DNA of 64,000 bases from Paraphysomonas bandaiensis (Eukaryota > Chrysophyceae): NCBI GenBank assembly GCA_965644295.1, contig CBFFRP010000615.1, forward strand, positions 1 to 64,000. Direction: 5' to 3'. A program made the position numbers and the translations under genes. The notes beneath the pieces are model-generated. The model was not told the DNA's origin. It did no database searches and worked only from the letters and a program-made list of their open reading frames with translations. Positions 24,800-34,996 of the stretch are shown in pieces (the stretch's first letter is position 1; every line of letters begins with the position of its first letter).

Positions 24800-25240
24800 T
24801 ATATGAATGTATGAAATGAATGTCTTATTACGTGTTTATTAAGAGTCAAAACTAATACAGCATTTTATTTATTTAACGCTACAATAACTGCTTGTGCGTC
24901 ACCTCAAGCACCAAGGTGCACCAACTTTCGCTCTATCGCTCAAAGCAAACGCAGTGAGCAAGCAGAATGTTGACATACCTGATATATACGGACTTCAGGA
25001 TTTTGGAGTCCTTGAGGTGAACAGCCCGGATGCCCTTGAGGTGGGACCATTCCCTGATCCCTGTTTATTTCAAGGCCCAAAGAATTTCACACATGTGACA
25101 CTTAATAGTGCCCCTTGTACCTTGTACCACACAAGCATTAGACAATGAGTGGGCGGAACAATATCTGCTGACTACATATAGCCTGCTCACGTTAGTTTCC
25201 CGCAGAACGCCACGAAAAGGTGCGAGCCAGGCTTAAGAGC
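24800..25240 (+). mobile_element. TIR element family B, left half
   Basis: It begins with the family B terminal region (GTGTTTATTAAGAGTC) and carries the GCTTGTGCGTCACCTCAAGCACCAAGGTGC palindromic block. It ends with the internal block (TTGTACCACACAAGCATTAG, ATCTGCTGAC). The right TIR is missing. Confidence 0.55.
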
Positions 25241-25618
25241 ACTAATAACTAATAACAGTTGATTCCCGAGTAATGAAGGAGAGTGTTAGTGCTACTCCCT
25301 ACACAATATATGCCTATGCACATGGAAGACGAAGATAAGACTAACACAACGTCGTATTCTTTATGAGATATATTTTTCAGCTCACACTACCAACTATGAC
25401 GTGTAAGTCAGACGTATACAACACATTTCCCCACTTTTACAAGTATACTTGGCTATTATATATATATTCATTCAAATATAATTGATGCTCGTCAACACTA
25501 TTACAGAATCAGCATTGACAGAAAGTGCTGTGCCCATATTTCAATGCTGAAATTTTCAGACGCACATATATCCAATCTTGTCCTGGTTAATCTCTTCAAG
25601 TGCAACTGAAATTCTAAT

Positions 25619-28600
25619 TCAATAATGGTCTTTGGCCACTCTAGTCAGGCGTCTCTGCTTTCTATACGCGAATGGGTTTTCCGTAGAATGTGGAACTTTA
25701 GCAGGACCGTACAGAGCCTCATCTATCCAACTATCAGGATCCCTGATAACACCACCATGAAGAACCTTCGATGGAGCAGACAGAGTGGCTGCAATTCGTT
25801 CTTTGTCTTGTTGTTTCAAGTCTTCAGTGCTGTAAACAGATGGCCACATAGAAGTTCTTTTAGACCAATGAGATATACGCTCCTGTACATTTCTAAGCAC
25901 CTTCAACACCCTTTCTGATGCTCTGTGCTGGTTACCAAAAAGTGTTACACTCATATGGTAGCACTCCTGCATAACAGAAAGGGATTCCCTGAACTTCCCT
26001 GTCTCAGCATAAAAGACACCGAGATTGAACAGTGCTTTAATCAGATCCATGCTCATACCCTGACGAACTACTGTATTCTCACAGTCGCCATCTTTCGAAG
26101 GAGTCCTTTTTCGGCGCTCGTCTACTACCATCTCATAGAGGGCTCGTGCGACATCAGGCTGTTCTAACTCCATATAAACATAAGCAATATTGCTGATAAC
26201 TGCGAGTGTATCATCATGGGTTTCTCCGAGAGTTACTTCACGTCCCACCAGGCACTTCATATACATCTCCTCAGCTTCTGAATACCTCCCTTGCTTGGTG
26301 AAGCAGTTGGCGAGGTTGAACATGCTCGTCAGGGCATCTACATGATGAACACCTAGACACTCAGACCTGTGTCCCAGACAAACAGAAAAGCATTTCTCCG
26401 CCTCCTCAAGCAACCCTTTGTCGTAATAATATACCCCAAGATTATTCAGCACACACAGTGTAACAGGATCTTTGATGCCGTGTTCTGTACTATACTTTTT
26501 AAGTAGCTCTTTGAGGCTCTGTTCCGAAAGACGTTTTTTATTTTTTGCTGGCTTCATATTGCTCTCTTCACAGTGAGTGTCTTGTGCCCTAGGTGAGGAC
26601 ATGAGAACGATACGCCCAACAAGAGAAGGTCGCTTTTTCGTAGCTGAATTATTCGTATTCATTGGTTGGGACAATGACCTCGAAAACGTTCGACTCAGAG
26701 TCTGCTCTTTTTCATTAATTTGCTCTGCCAGTCGAGCTACCTGAATTCTGGTTTTATAAGCCTCCTCGGCGGCGAAAATGTGTAGGTCCTGTAAGTTTTA
26801 GTCATCGTGAAGGACCAAAAGATAGCCAGCGTAAGACCACTCACATTCTCATCAAGATTGCCACTACCATCCTTGTCCAGCTCAACAAACCTCTACATAG
26901 ACGATTACGAGACTACAGCATATGGTGCAGTGTAATACAGCGCCCAATACCTGTAGCCATGGGTCGATGTCTTTTTCCTTGTTCAAACCATTCGTGTGCA
27001 CCAACATGGCAATAAGGAAGTTCAACCGATCTACTTCCCCTCCCTCTACACACCATAGAATGATAAGAAAATTCGTTGAATATAGCATAAATATTAGAGC
27101 AGTATACAGTGCATACAGAACTACGTTACACCCACAGTCCAAACTCCGTATCAAACATATCAGTGGCACAGTACAGTACTGCCAGAATACACGATGGTGA
27201 TACCAGCTTCTCCTTGCATGGTGAGAATAGATGCAGCATCAAGCGGCTTGTTCAGCATGGCCATCCGTTTTTCCTCAAACGCTTTTTCTCTCTGAACCGA
27301 AGAGAAAGTCCCAATAGCAGCTGTCACTATGAGAACTGAAGCGAGTACGTAAAAAACGTTGAAAAGCCTGGTACAGGTAAAAGCTTTACGACAGAATTGT
27401 ACGCAAGTTGCACGAGAAGATGACTACCCAAGATATCATAAGTTTATAGATGAGAATGGAGCAAATAAACTTAAAAGGGAATCAGGATGAGCTGCATTTT
27501 ACCTTGACGTGTCTTTCTCAGGAATAAGATCACCATACCCAATACTCTGAGAGCCAAAATGCAAAACAAGATATGAACTTAGCCCAAGCTACATATACAT
27601 GCCCAAATATGCGGATATATAACAACCATGTTCACACCAATACAAAATGAAGAATAATAGCACATATATTCAAGGAAACCTACCAGAGTAGTAACTACGC
27701 TCCAGTATATACCAGATACGACGGACAGACCTTCATGAACACACATGAAGGCGGTGCCGACAGTGATACACATTAGAGTAATGATAACGCACAGGATTAT
27801 TCTTTCCCGCTGTAGCACCTAAAACGACATCCATGTTAACACATCAGGGTCTCAACATCACATATTAATAGAATCCTGGTACACACCCAATTTACCTACC
27901 GATAAAGGAGTACTAGTTTTGTCATGTCTGCTGTATATAAATTTGTCCTGGATATAGTCCAAAAGTGCATATGCCCAGTCTATCAAAATCTGTACCACAA
28001 ATACAATACCCACAAGTATATATATCATGGTGAACACCCGTGATCCTGCAAAAAACTGCTTAGAATGGTACCGTCTAAATGGAAAAAGGACTACCATCTG
28101 TGTCCGGTGTAATGTCGCCATACCCCACAGTGGTCACTGAAAACATGAATAAGGTGGTCAAAAAATGTACATAAATATAGATGCTAGTCGGTACATGAAG
28201 TTATACATACATAGATTGCCAGGACTATATATCACTACAGTGCGATCTGAGCCTTACTTGAGACAGTTGTAAAATAAACACACTGCAACACCGTCCACTC
28301 CTGATTGTACTTATAGAACAGTAACCCGATACCATAATACAACATCACAACAAGAATATTATGCAGAGTGGAGTCGGAAGGGATGTTCCCTTTGGACTGC
28401 TGATCTCTCAGCCATCTCATAGTGCTGCCCGGCTGAACACTTTCTGCAGAGGAGACAGCCGACACTGAGGCAGAGACAGCGACCGGATGAGATGTTTCCG
28501 AAGTATCTGAACTATCAGTGGATTGATTCTGCTGTTCAGTTGACAGCATGAGAGCCAACTCGTCGACAAGAGACACGGAGCGATCAGGTGCACTTCTATT

Positions 28601-28864
28601 GATACCGTACACCGGACGGGGGCTCGATCCTCTGACTGTATGCGGAGGAGCGAGAAACCCCTCGCAGTCCTCGTCATCCTCGTCCTCATCATCTTCATCG
28701 TCATCCGGATTGTCTCTATCTGTGTAGGGAGATGATGGCGATGTCTCTGGTGATGATGAGTGAGAGCGACAGCTGGTGCTGGTGCTGTGGATGGTTACGA
28801 GAGGAAACAGACCCCTGCCTGTGTCCTCATGCTCTCGATACGAGGAGTCAAGGGCTTGTAACAT
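25619..28864 (-). CDS. Two-pore K+ channel (TPK) with EF-hand fused to a TPR domain
   Basis: The nine in-phase exons are 28864-28258, 28136-28095, 28045-27900, 27818-27684, 27546-27503, 27367-27204, 27045-26951, 26892-26845 and 26788-25619, giving 816 residues. A long acidic/Ser-rich cytosolic N-terminus (1-165) is followed by four predicted membrane helices (about 168-185, 219-242, 272-288, 326-345). There are two pore loops: VSMTTVGYGD (filter 205-210) and TTLSIGYGD (311-316). This is plant/protist TPK topology, known for intracellular-membrane K+ channels. A Ca2+-binding EF-hand follows (LDKDGSGNLDEN, loop from D417), then a short coiled coil (about 433-457), and then at least four kinesin-light-chain-like tetratricopeptide repeats (about 535-725). 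Known TPKs end soon after the EF-hands. Here the EF-hand is split by intron 8 (26844-26789) and reads in phase 0 into the TPR exon, which has no good ATG of its own near its 5' end. The fusion is therefore the simplest reading. Confidence 0.9.
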
Positions 28865-29752
28865 GAGGGTGTGGGTGGTTGTGGAAGAGTCTGAGTCTAC
28901 TCACGCATCACTCACGCATCACTGGGAGTGAATCGTATAGACCTGCAGTGCTGTTAGCCTGCCTGTATGTCTCATACGCGTGTATCGAGTATATTCTTCT
29001 GCTGTATAATCCTCTACAGTACCTGTAGACCTGTGTACCTGTAGACCTGTGTACCTGTAGACCTGTGTACCTGTAGACCTGTAGACCTCTATGCCATATA
29101 CCTTCGTAGTGGGGTACATTGTATGTATCTATACTGCACTGTTCTTCCTACGTACCTCCATCAGTGTAGTGCAGGTATACGGCTGTAGTGTTCATATAAC
29201 AGTCTTGTATGTCCAGAGCTGAGCCGAGGGCTCTGAGGAGGCAGTGGCTTATGCCTATGTGTGGAGCAGTTGCGTGAGTTGAATCTCGATCAGTGTCCTG
29301 ATAAGATGGGCTCAGGTGACCCCCTATAGCAGAGCACTGTGTGAAGAAGGCTGTTGAAGCTGGTGCATTGTCTTCAACTGTAACTGCAAGTTCAACTGAT
29401 GAGCACCGACAGTGTGGCAGGTGTGCTACTGCTCATTGGGATGCACTTATACATGCTGCCATCACCTCGAGCCCATGACCCTATGTATAAATGGACAGGC
29501 GAGAGTTGGCATACGTGCTGATCCCTGGTAACAGCTGGCATGATGAGAGTGCTGAGAGCTTGGTATATGCTGAGTACGGCAAGCGCAGAGTGCCTTATCA
29601 GTATGTCTCTATCGTGTGGGCCCTGCCCTCAACTTGAAGCAATAGCTAATGAATGTGTTGCAGAAACGAGATGGAGGTCGGGGCAGAAAAGTTATGGGTA
29701 AGATTCGCACCAATATAGCCGAGGTAAGTAGTGCATTCCTTGTCGTACTGCG
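28865..29752. other. Upstream region of the channel gene
   Basis: Moderate GC with no convincing ORF. It would carry the channel promoter. It contains doubled CACTCACGCATCACT near 28905 and the short tandem repeat at 29023-29091. Confidence 0.4.
29023..29091. repeat. 15-bp tandem repeat, about 4 copies
   Basis: The unit is GTACCTGTAGACCTGT with small variation, followed by one shortened copy. Confidence 0.8.
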
Positions 29753-30163
29753 TTAAATTTGTGACAGATATTCGATTATTTCAGTCGAAGTGAATATCAG
29801 GAAGTCGAGAATTTCTACGATGAATGGTGTAAGTTCTACACTAACTACTCCGACGTTTACTATTTCGCCTACTGCGTAATTAGTAGAAGCCAAGTGGACC
29901 AGCTTGGTAGATCCCTCCCAAGACATGTCCAGAAGGACACGTAATGGTTTACGTTTCTGTAGTACTCCATCTTCTTGGCAGAATGATCCGAATGCTATAC
30001 CGAATGAGAAGCATATGTCTAAGTAAGACCCTCCAGCAAACCACCATGTTCTTATGGAAATCACACTATCATAGCTGGTCTTAGCTCTTCTGCGATGTAA
30101 TTCAGTGTCGTACTCATCGCCATAGTAGTCATTAAGTTTCGCCTGGTTTCCAATAAACCTAAG
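29753..30163 (-). CDS. Hypothetical ORF or gene fragment, 136 codons
   Basis: The frame is open from just after a stop at 30164 down to a TAA at 29753. It has no early ATG; a splice acceptor (GCTTAG) sits at about 30159, so this may be a terminal exon. Composition looks protein-like, with Trp, Tyr and Asp clusters such as NDYYGDEYDTELHRRRAK and RTWWFAGGSYLD. I do not recognise a family. The C-terminal EILDFLIFTSTEI loosely recalls EILEYLIISTTPTI in the family A copy at about 49 kb, so it may be a relative of that repeat's protein. Confidence 0.3.
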   Translation of the reverse strand, partial: LRFIGNQAKLNDYYGDEYDTELHRRRAKTSYDSVISIRTWWFAGGSYLDICFSFGIAFGSFCQEDGVLQKRKPLRVLLDMSWEGSTKLVHLASTNYAVGEIVNVGVVSVELTPFIVEILDFLIFTSTEIIEYLSQI

Positions 30164-30284
30164 CTATGTTAGTGTTGCAATTACGCATCATACCTCTAGT
30201 ACTTCACATTCTGAACAATCTCTTAATTCTCTTTATGTCAATTTACCTATTTCATCCAAAGCATACTGCCAATATTTTTATTTG

Positions 30285-30435
30285 ATCCTACTTTTAAACA
30301 CTACAAGAGGTGCTTGTGCGTCACCGCAAGCACCAAATTGCAACTAAAGTAGGATATATGATATATTAGAGTTAAACACTGACTCTTAAACGCGTATTGC
30401 TAATAATCTAATAAGACACTCACTTCTAATATCTA
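30285..30435 (-). mobile_element. TIR element family B, isolated end
   Basis: Contains GCTTGTGCGTCACCGCAAGCACC and, in the orientation of the right TIR, GACTCTTAAACGCGTATTGCTAAT and GACACTCAC. Only one end is present, directly left of the large palindrome. Confidence 0.55.
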
Positions 30436-31154
30436 TATATATTAATATATGTATATAGTGTTACTAAGTTGTTACTAAGTGTGAATAGAAGTAAGTGTTA
30501 CTAAGTGCAAATTAACGACAAATCTTGAGCATATATAAATTTCACCTAATCTTATAGTTCATTACAGTACACCATCTAGTTCTCATTATTGCTTGCGCAT
30601 GTAACAGAAAAGCAATAACTGTACCCCAATGAATGAACTGATTATTACTCAACAGCCCAATAGTACTCCAGCTACACACTCTACTACTCTAGTCTCTAGT
30701 ACCACTACTTATTACCTGACACTAGCCCGGAGTCTCTGGAGATTAAAGCCATTTCTGATACAATTCTCTTTTTACCACGACTGAGAGCATTGCACAGTAA
30801 GTCGAGCATATCCACTACCTCACCTGCATCGTCTTCTTTTTCCATTTCAAACACGGTTTCATGCTGTAAATCAGCACATGAATCAACGACGTACTCGGAC
30901 TGTACTTTCACTGCGCATTTCAAATGCTTTACTCCCCTCCAATCTAATAGGCATTCTGCTTGCTTGCGTCGTCTTCAATAACCTCGAGACATACACTCTC
31001 CGCTTTTCTACAGGTCACGGGAACCCACTTTTCACGCTCATTTTGTCGATAATGAGGCATAAACCTTTACAATAGCTCTCCCGCATAGTAATGAAGCTTG
31101 CAATACGAACTCACAGTTAATAATAATGGCACGATTCACAGTGTATTCGCTCTC

Positions 31155-31340
31155 TCAAATTCCTTCTGTGGGAATAAGTCGATCCAGCGGAATATGTCGA
31201 TCCAGCAAAAAAATCGACCTTTTTTCGTTATTTCTCTGAAATATATTCGTCAAAAAACAACATGCATCAAAAAAGCCTGGATTTTTTTGCTGGATCGACA
31301 TATTCTGCTGGATCTTATATTCCCACACAGACAGAATTGT
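31155..31340. repeat. Nested fold-back element in the left palindrome arm
   Basis: The terminal inverted sequences GGGAATAAGTCGATCCAGC and GCTGGATCTTATATTCCC enclose a second inverted pair, GTCGATCCAGCAAAAAAATC and its complement. The internal GGATCGACATATTCTGCT-type unit is short and repeated. A mirrored copy with one extra unit is at about 33305-33495. Confidence 0.7.
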
Positions 31341-31639
31341 TGCCTTATTGGAATTCCAAGACATCACAATCTAAGTGCGTGGCATTCGCTACTTCAAAAT
31401 TGAAGTTGCGGTTTCTGCAGCACGACATCAAGATTTCAGCTGGATGATGGTATCTTGTTCCCTCAAACCATCCCTAATCTGCTTCTTGGAGTTCCAAAAC
31501 GCTGTTCACATACCAGTGCCTGCCAATACTTCAATGTTCTGTTCGACGTCACACTTTAGTCAGCCGCATAGCATTTGCGATTACTATACAATCACAACTT
31601 CACTGCAATCAAGTCAGAGTTATCATCACGACTAAGATT

Positions 31640-32035
31640 CGTGTCCTCACAGTGAGTGTTGCCTGGAGTGACACTTCTTTATTGGCATGCTCCATTTCTG
31701 ATTGGCTTCTGCGGTATGTTTTTTTGGACAAGACGATGAAAAACGACGCTTTTGTTCTCGTTAGCGCGAAGGGCATCCCAGTAGAGCTCATAGAACTCCC
31801 ATCCATACACTCGTATCCAGAATATACTCCAGAGCGCAAGTAAAACTCCCTTGCCTGACAATCCTGGAGTTTTACTTGCGCTCTGGAGCTTGAGGAAGAT
31901 TTTACTCCCTTGCCTGACGATCCTGCAGAGTGTTCGATCATGGAAGACCGCAGTCCTGATCCCTTCTATCAGACATTGCATGCTCTTACTTGTCCAGATA
32001 CACTGGATGAAATGATTCGTTACTAATATTCGCCG
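31640..32035 (+). pseudogene. Decayed ORF inside the palindrome element
   Basis: Protein-like sequence reads from about 31640 (SVAWSDTSLLACSISDWLL, then KNDAFVLVSAKGIPVELIEL) to a stop at 31843. A perfect 24-bp-arm hairpin (about 31826-31893, CCAGAGCGCAAGTAAAACTCC and its complement) then interrupts it. Reading resumes in another frame (EDFTPLPDDPAECSIMEDR) and ends at a TAA at 32025. A second short ORF (start 32044, MDTLNEQQHVAAQT) follows. Both are mirrored in the right arm. Function unknown. Confidence 0.4.
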
Positions 32036-33304
32036 CAAGAGAATGGATACTTTAAACGAGCAGCAGCATGTGGCAGCTCAAACAGCCGAACTGGAGACAT
32101 CACGGTATCATGATCAGCTCACTGAAACCTATTCATTTCCGTCGGCTGACTTAACACTTCTTCCTGCATCGTTTGTTTCTACTTAGTAAATTTTTTGCTA
32201 TCTGTTCCTTAGTCTTAGTTTGCTCCATTTTTACCATTAACTAACATTCGATACAACGTAACACTTACATAACCTTTCGACACTTAGTAATATATGTATA
32301 TAGTGTTACTAAGTTGTTACTAAGTGTGAATAGAAGTAAGTGTTACTAAGTGTCGAAAGGTTATGTAAGTAAAAGTTACGTTGTATCGAATGTTAGTTAA
32401 TGGTAAAAATGAAACAAACTAAGACTAAGGAACAGATAGCAAAAAATATTACTAAATAAGTAGAAACAAACGATGCAGGAAGAAGTGTTAAGTCAGCCGA
32501 CGGAAATGAATTGGTTTCAGTGAGCTGGTCATGATACCGTGATGTCTCCAGTTCGGCTGTTCGAGCTGCCACATGCTGCTGCTCGTTTAAAGTATCCATT
32601 CTCTTGCGGCGAATATTAGTAACGAATCATTTCATCCAGTGTATCTGGACAAGTAAGAGCATGCAATGTCTGATAGAAGGGATCAGGACTGCGGTCTTCC
32701 ATGATCGAACACTCTGCAGGATCGTCAGGCAAGGGAGTAAAATCTTCCTCAAGCTCCAGAGCGCAAGTAAAACTCCAGGATTGTCAGGCAAGGGAATTTT
32801 ACTTGCGCTCTGGAGTATATTCTGGATACGAGTGTATGTATGGGAGTTCTATGAGCTCTACTGGGATGCCCTTCGCGCTAACGAGAACAAAAGCGTCGTT
32901 TTTCATCGTCTTGTCCAAAAAAACATACCGCAGAAGCCAATCAGAAATGGAGCTTGCCAATAAAGAAGTGTCACTCCAGGCAACACTCACTGTGAGGACA
33001 CGAATCTTAGTCGTGATGATAACTCTGACTTGATTGCAGTGAAGTTGTGATTGTATAGTAATTGCAAATGCTATGCGGCTGACTAAAGTGTGACGTCGAA
33101 CAGAACATTGAAGTATTGGCAGGCACTGGTAAATGAACAGCGTTTTGGAACTCCAAGAAGCAGATTAGGGATGGTTTGAGGGAAAAGATACCATCATCCA
33201 GCTGAAATCTTGATGTCGTGTTGCAGAAACCGCAACTTCAATTTTGAAGTAGCGAATGCCACGCACTCAGATAGTGATTTCTTGGAATTCCAATAAGGCA
33301 ACAA

Positions 33305-33495
33305 TTCTGTGTGTGGGAATAAGATCCAGCAGAATATGTCAATCCAGCAAAAAAATCCAGGCTTTTTTGATGCATGTTCTTTTTTGACGAATATATTTCA
33401 GAGAAATAACGAATAAAGGTCGATTTTTTTGCTGGATCGACATATTCCGCTGGATCGACATATTCCGCTGGATCGACTTATTCCCACAGAAGGAA
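33305..33495. repeat. Nested fold-back element, right palindrome arm
   Basis: This is the mirror copy of the element at 31155-31340. It carries one additional CGACATATTCCGCTGGAT unit (about 33436-33475), so the arms have diverged in repeat number. Confidence 0.7.
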
Positions 33496-34189
33496 TTTGA
33501 GAGAGCGAACACACAGTGAATCGTGCCATTATTAACTGTGAGTTCGTATAGCAAGCTTCATTACTATGCGGGAGAGCTATTGTAAAGGTTTATGCCTCAT
33601 TATCGACAAAATGAGCGTGACAAGTGGGTTCCCGTGACCTGTAGAAAAGCGGAGAGTGTATGTCTCGAGGTTATTGAAGATGACGCAAGCAAGCAGAATG
33701 CCTATTAGATTGGAGGGGAGAAAAGCATTTGAAATGCGCAGTGAAAGTTCAGTCCGAGTACGTCGTTGATTCATGTGCTGATTTACGGCATGAAACCGTG
33801 ATTGAAATGGAAAAAGAAGACCATGCAGGTGAGGTAGTGGATATGCTCGACTTACTGAGCAATGCTCTCAGTCGTGGTAAAAAGAGAATTGCATCAGAAA
33901 TGGCTTTAAGCTCCAGAGACTCCCGGCTAGTGTCAGGTAATAAGTAGTGGTACTAGAGACTAGAGTAGTAGAGTGTGTAGCTGGAGTACTATTGGGCTGT
34001 TGAGTAATAATCAGTTCATTCATTGGGGTACAGTTATTGCTTTTCTGTTACATGCGCAAGCAATAATGAGAACTAGATGGTGTACTGTAATGAACTATAA
34101 GATTTGGTGAAATTTATATATGCTCAAGATTTGTCGTTAATTTGCAGCAAACGCATGCATGTGTATGTCTAATATTAACTACAACAAAT

Positions 34190-34500
34190 GTACCACTACC
34201 ACAGTAGGATACGGAGGGATTCAATATCCTGCATAAATGTGATGATGAATGTGAGAAATTGTAGTTGCATGAGGCTTCTTGTTGTCGTTGCCATCATTGT
34301 GAATTGTGACAACGCGCTTAACTTCTGTTGAGCGTTTTGTTTAACCCAATTCAGGTCAATCTATCAAAATTAAGGTAGAAGATAGAATCTGTATGAACCG
34401 AATGTTGAAGTTTAATGTCTATATTTTGTCGGTGCTAGGATAAGGCATGAGCGTTTTATTAGAACCTAATTCAGGTCAAAAAATTCACATCTTGTGACAG
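34190..34500. repeat. Family E repeat, left member of an inverted pair
   Basis: Blocks GAACCGAATGTTGAAGTTTA, AATGTCTATATTTTGTCGG and CCTAATTCAGGTCAAAAAA are reverse complements of blocks at about 38940-39060. The two copies flank the PSP1/TAF7 gene pair. No ORF. Confidence 0.6.
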
Positions 34501-34996
34501 CATAGGGATAAACTATATCCAGGGCACTCAATATTTCATACGAAATGTCGATAAGGGTAGTCTTTTAGATATTATTAGTACTTTTTACTATTTTTAAGGG
34601 TGTTCACACCGAACAAACCAGCACAAATTGAATTCTCGACTAAATATGATGTAGCAGTGCATCTATAAACGATTGATACGCAGCTTCGCAGAAATATATA
34701 TATGTAATAATAATAAATGTTTCCTAATCTCTATCTACTTAATTGGACTGTCACGCATCATTATCTGGTAAAACAATCAAACCACACACGCATTCCTTCA
34801 ATGCCTCAGTTTTAAACAGATACACGCGGGTAAGTAAAAGGACAAGGAAAATGTGCAAAACTCTTCACAGCGCTTATAATCGCCGAAACGTAACATCGAT
34901 GGAAACGAGAGCATCACAGTGAAAGCGTATAATATGAGATAGCACGACGTGCTATCATTCTGTAATGTCTTTATGTATCTCTTTCAGTGTGTAGGG

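Larger units (their letters stand above)
30508..34145. repeat. 3.6-kb imperfect palindrome (two inverted copies of a 1.8-kb element)
   Basis: The left arm (30508-32289) is the reverse complement of the right arm (32343-34145) at roughly 95% or better by eye, with scattered substitutions and small indels. Examples of matched ends are TTAACGACAAATCTTGAGC at the outer left and its complement at 34122-34140, and CCTTTCGACACTTAGTAA against TTACTAAGTGTCGAAAGG at the centre. A 53-bp spacer separates the arms. Mirror-image ORFs follow: 30705-30923 (minus) pairs with 33729-33947 (plus), and 31609-31941 (minus) with 32701-33033 (plus). Neither protein is recognised and both are interrupted, so the element is decayed. 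Confidence 0.9.

Noticed and set aside
32290-32343. Palindrome as a simple assembly artefact
   Set aside because: The arms differ by scattered substitutions and by a repeat-unit count, which a fold-back artefact would not produce. Spanning reads are still needed.
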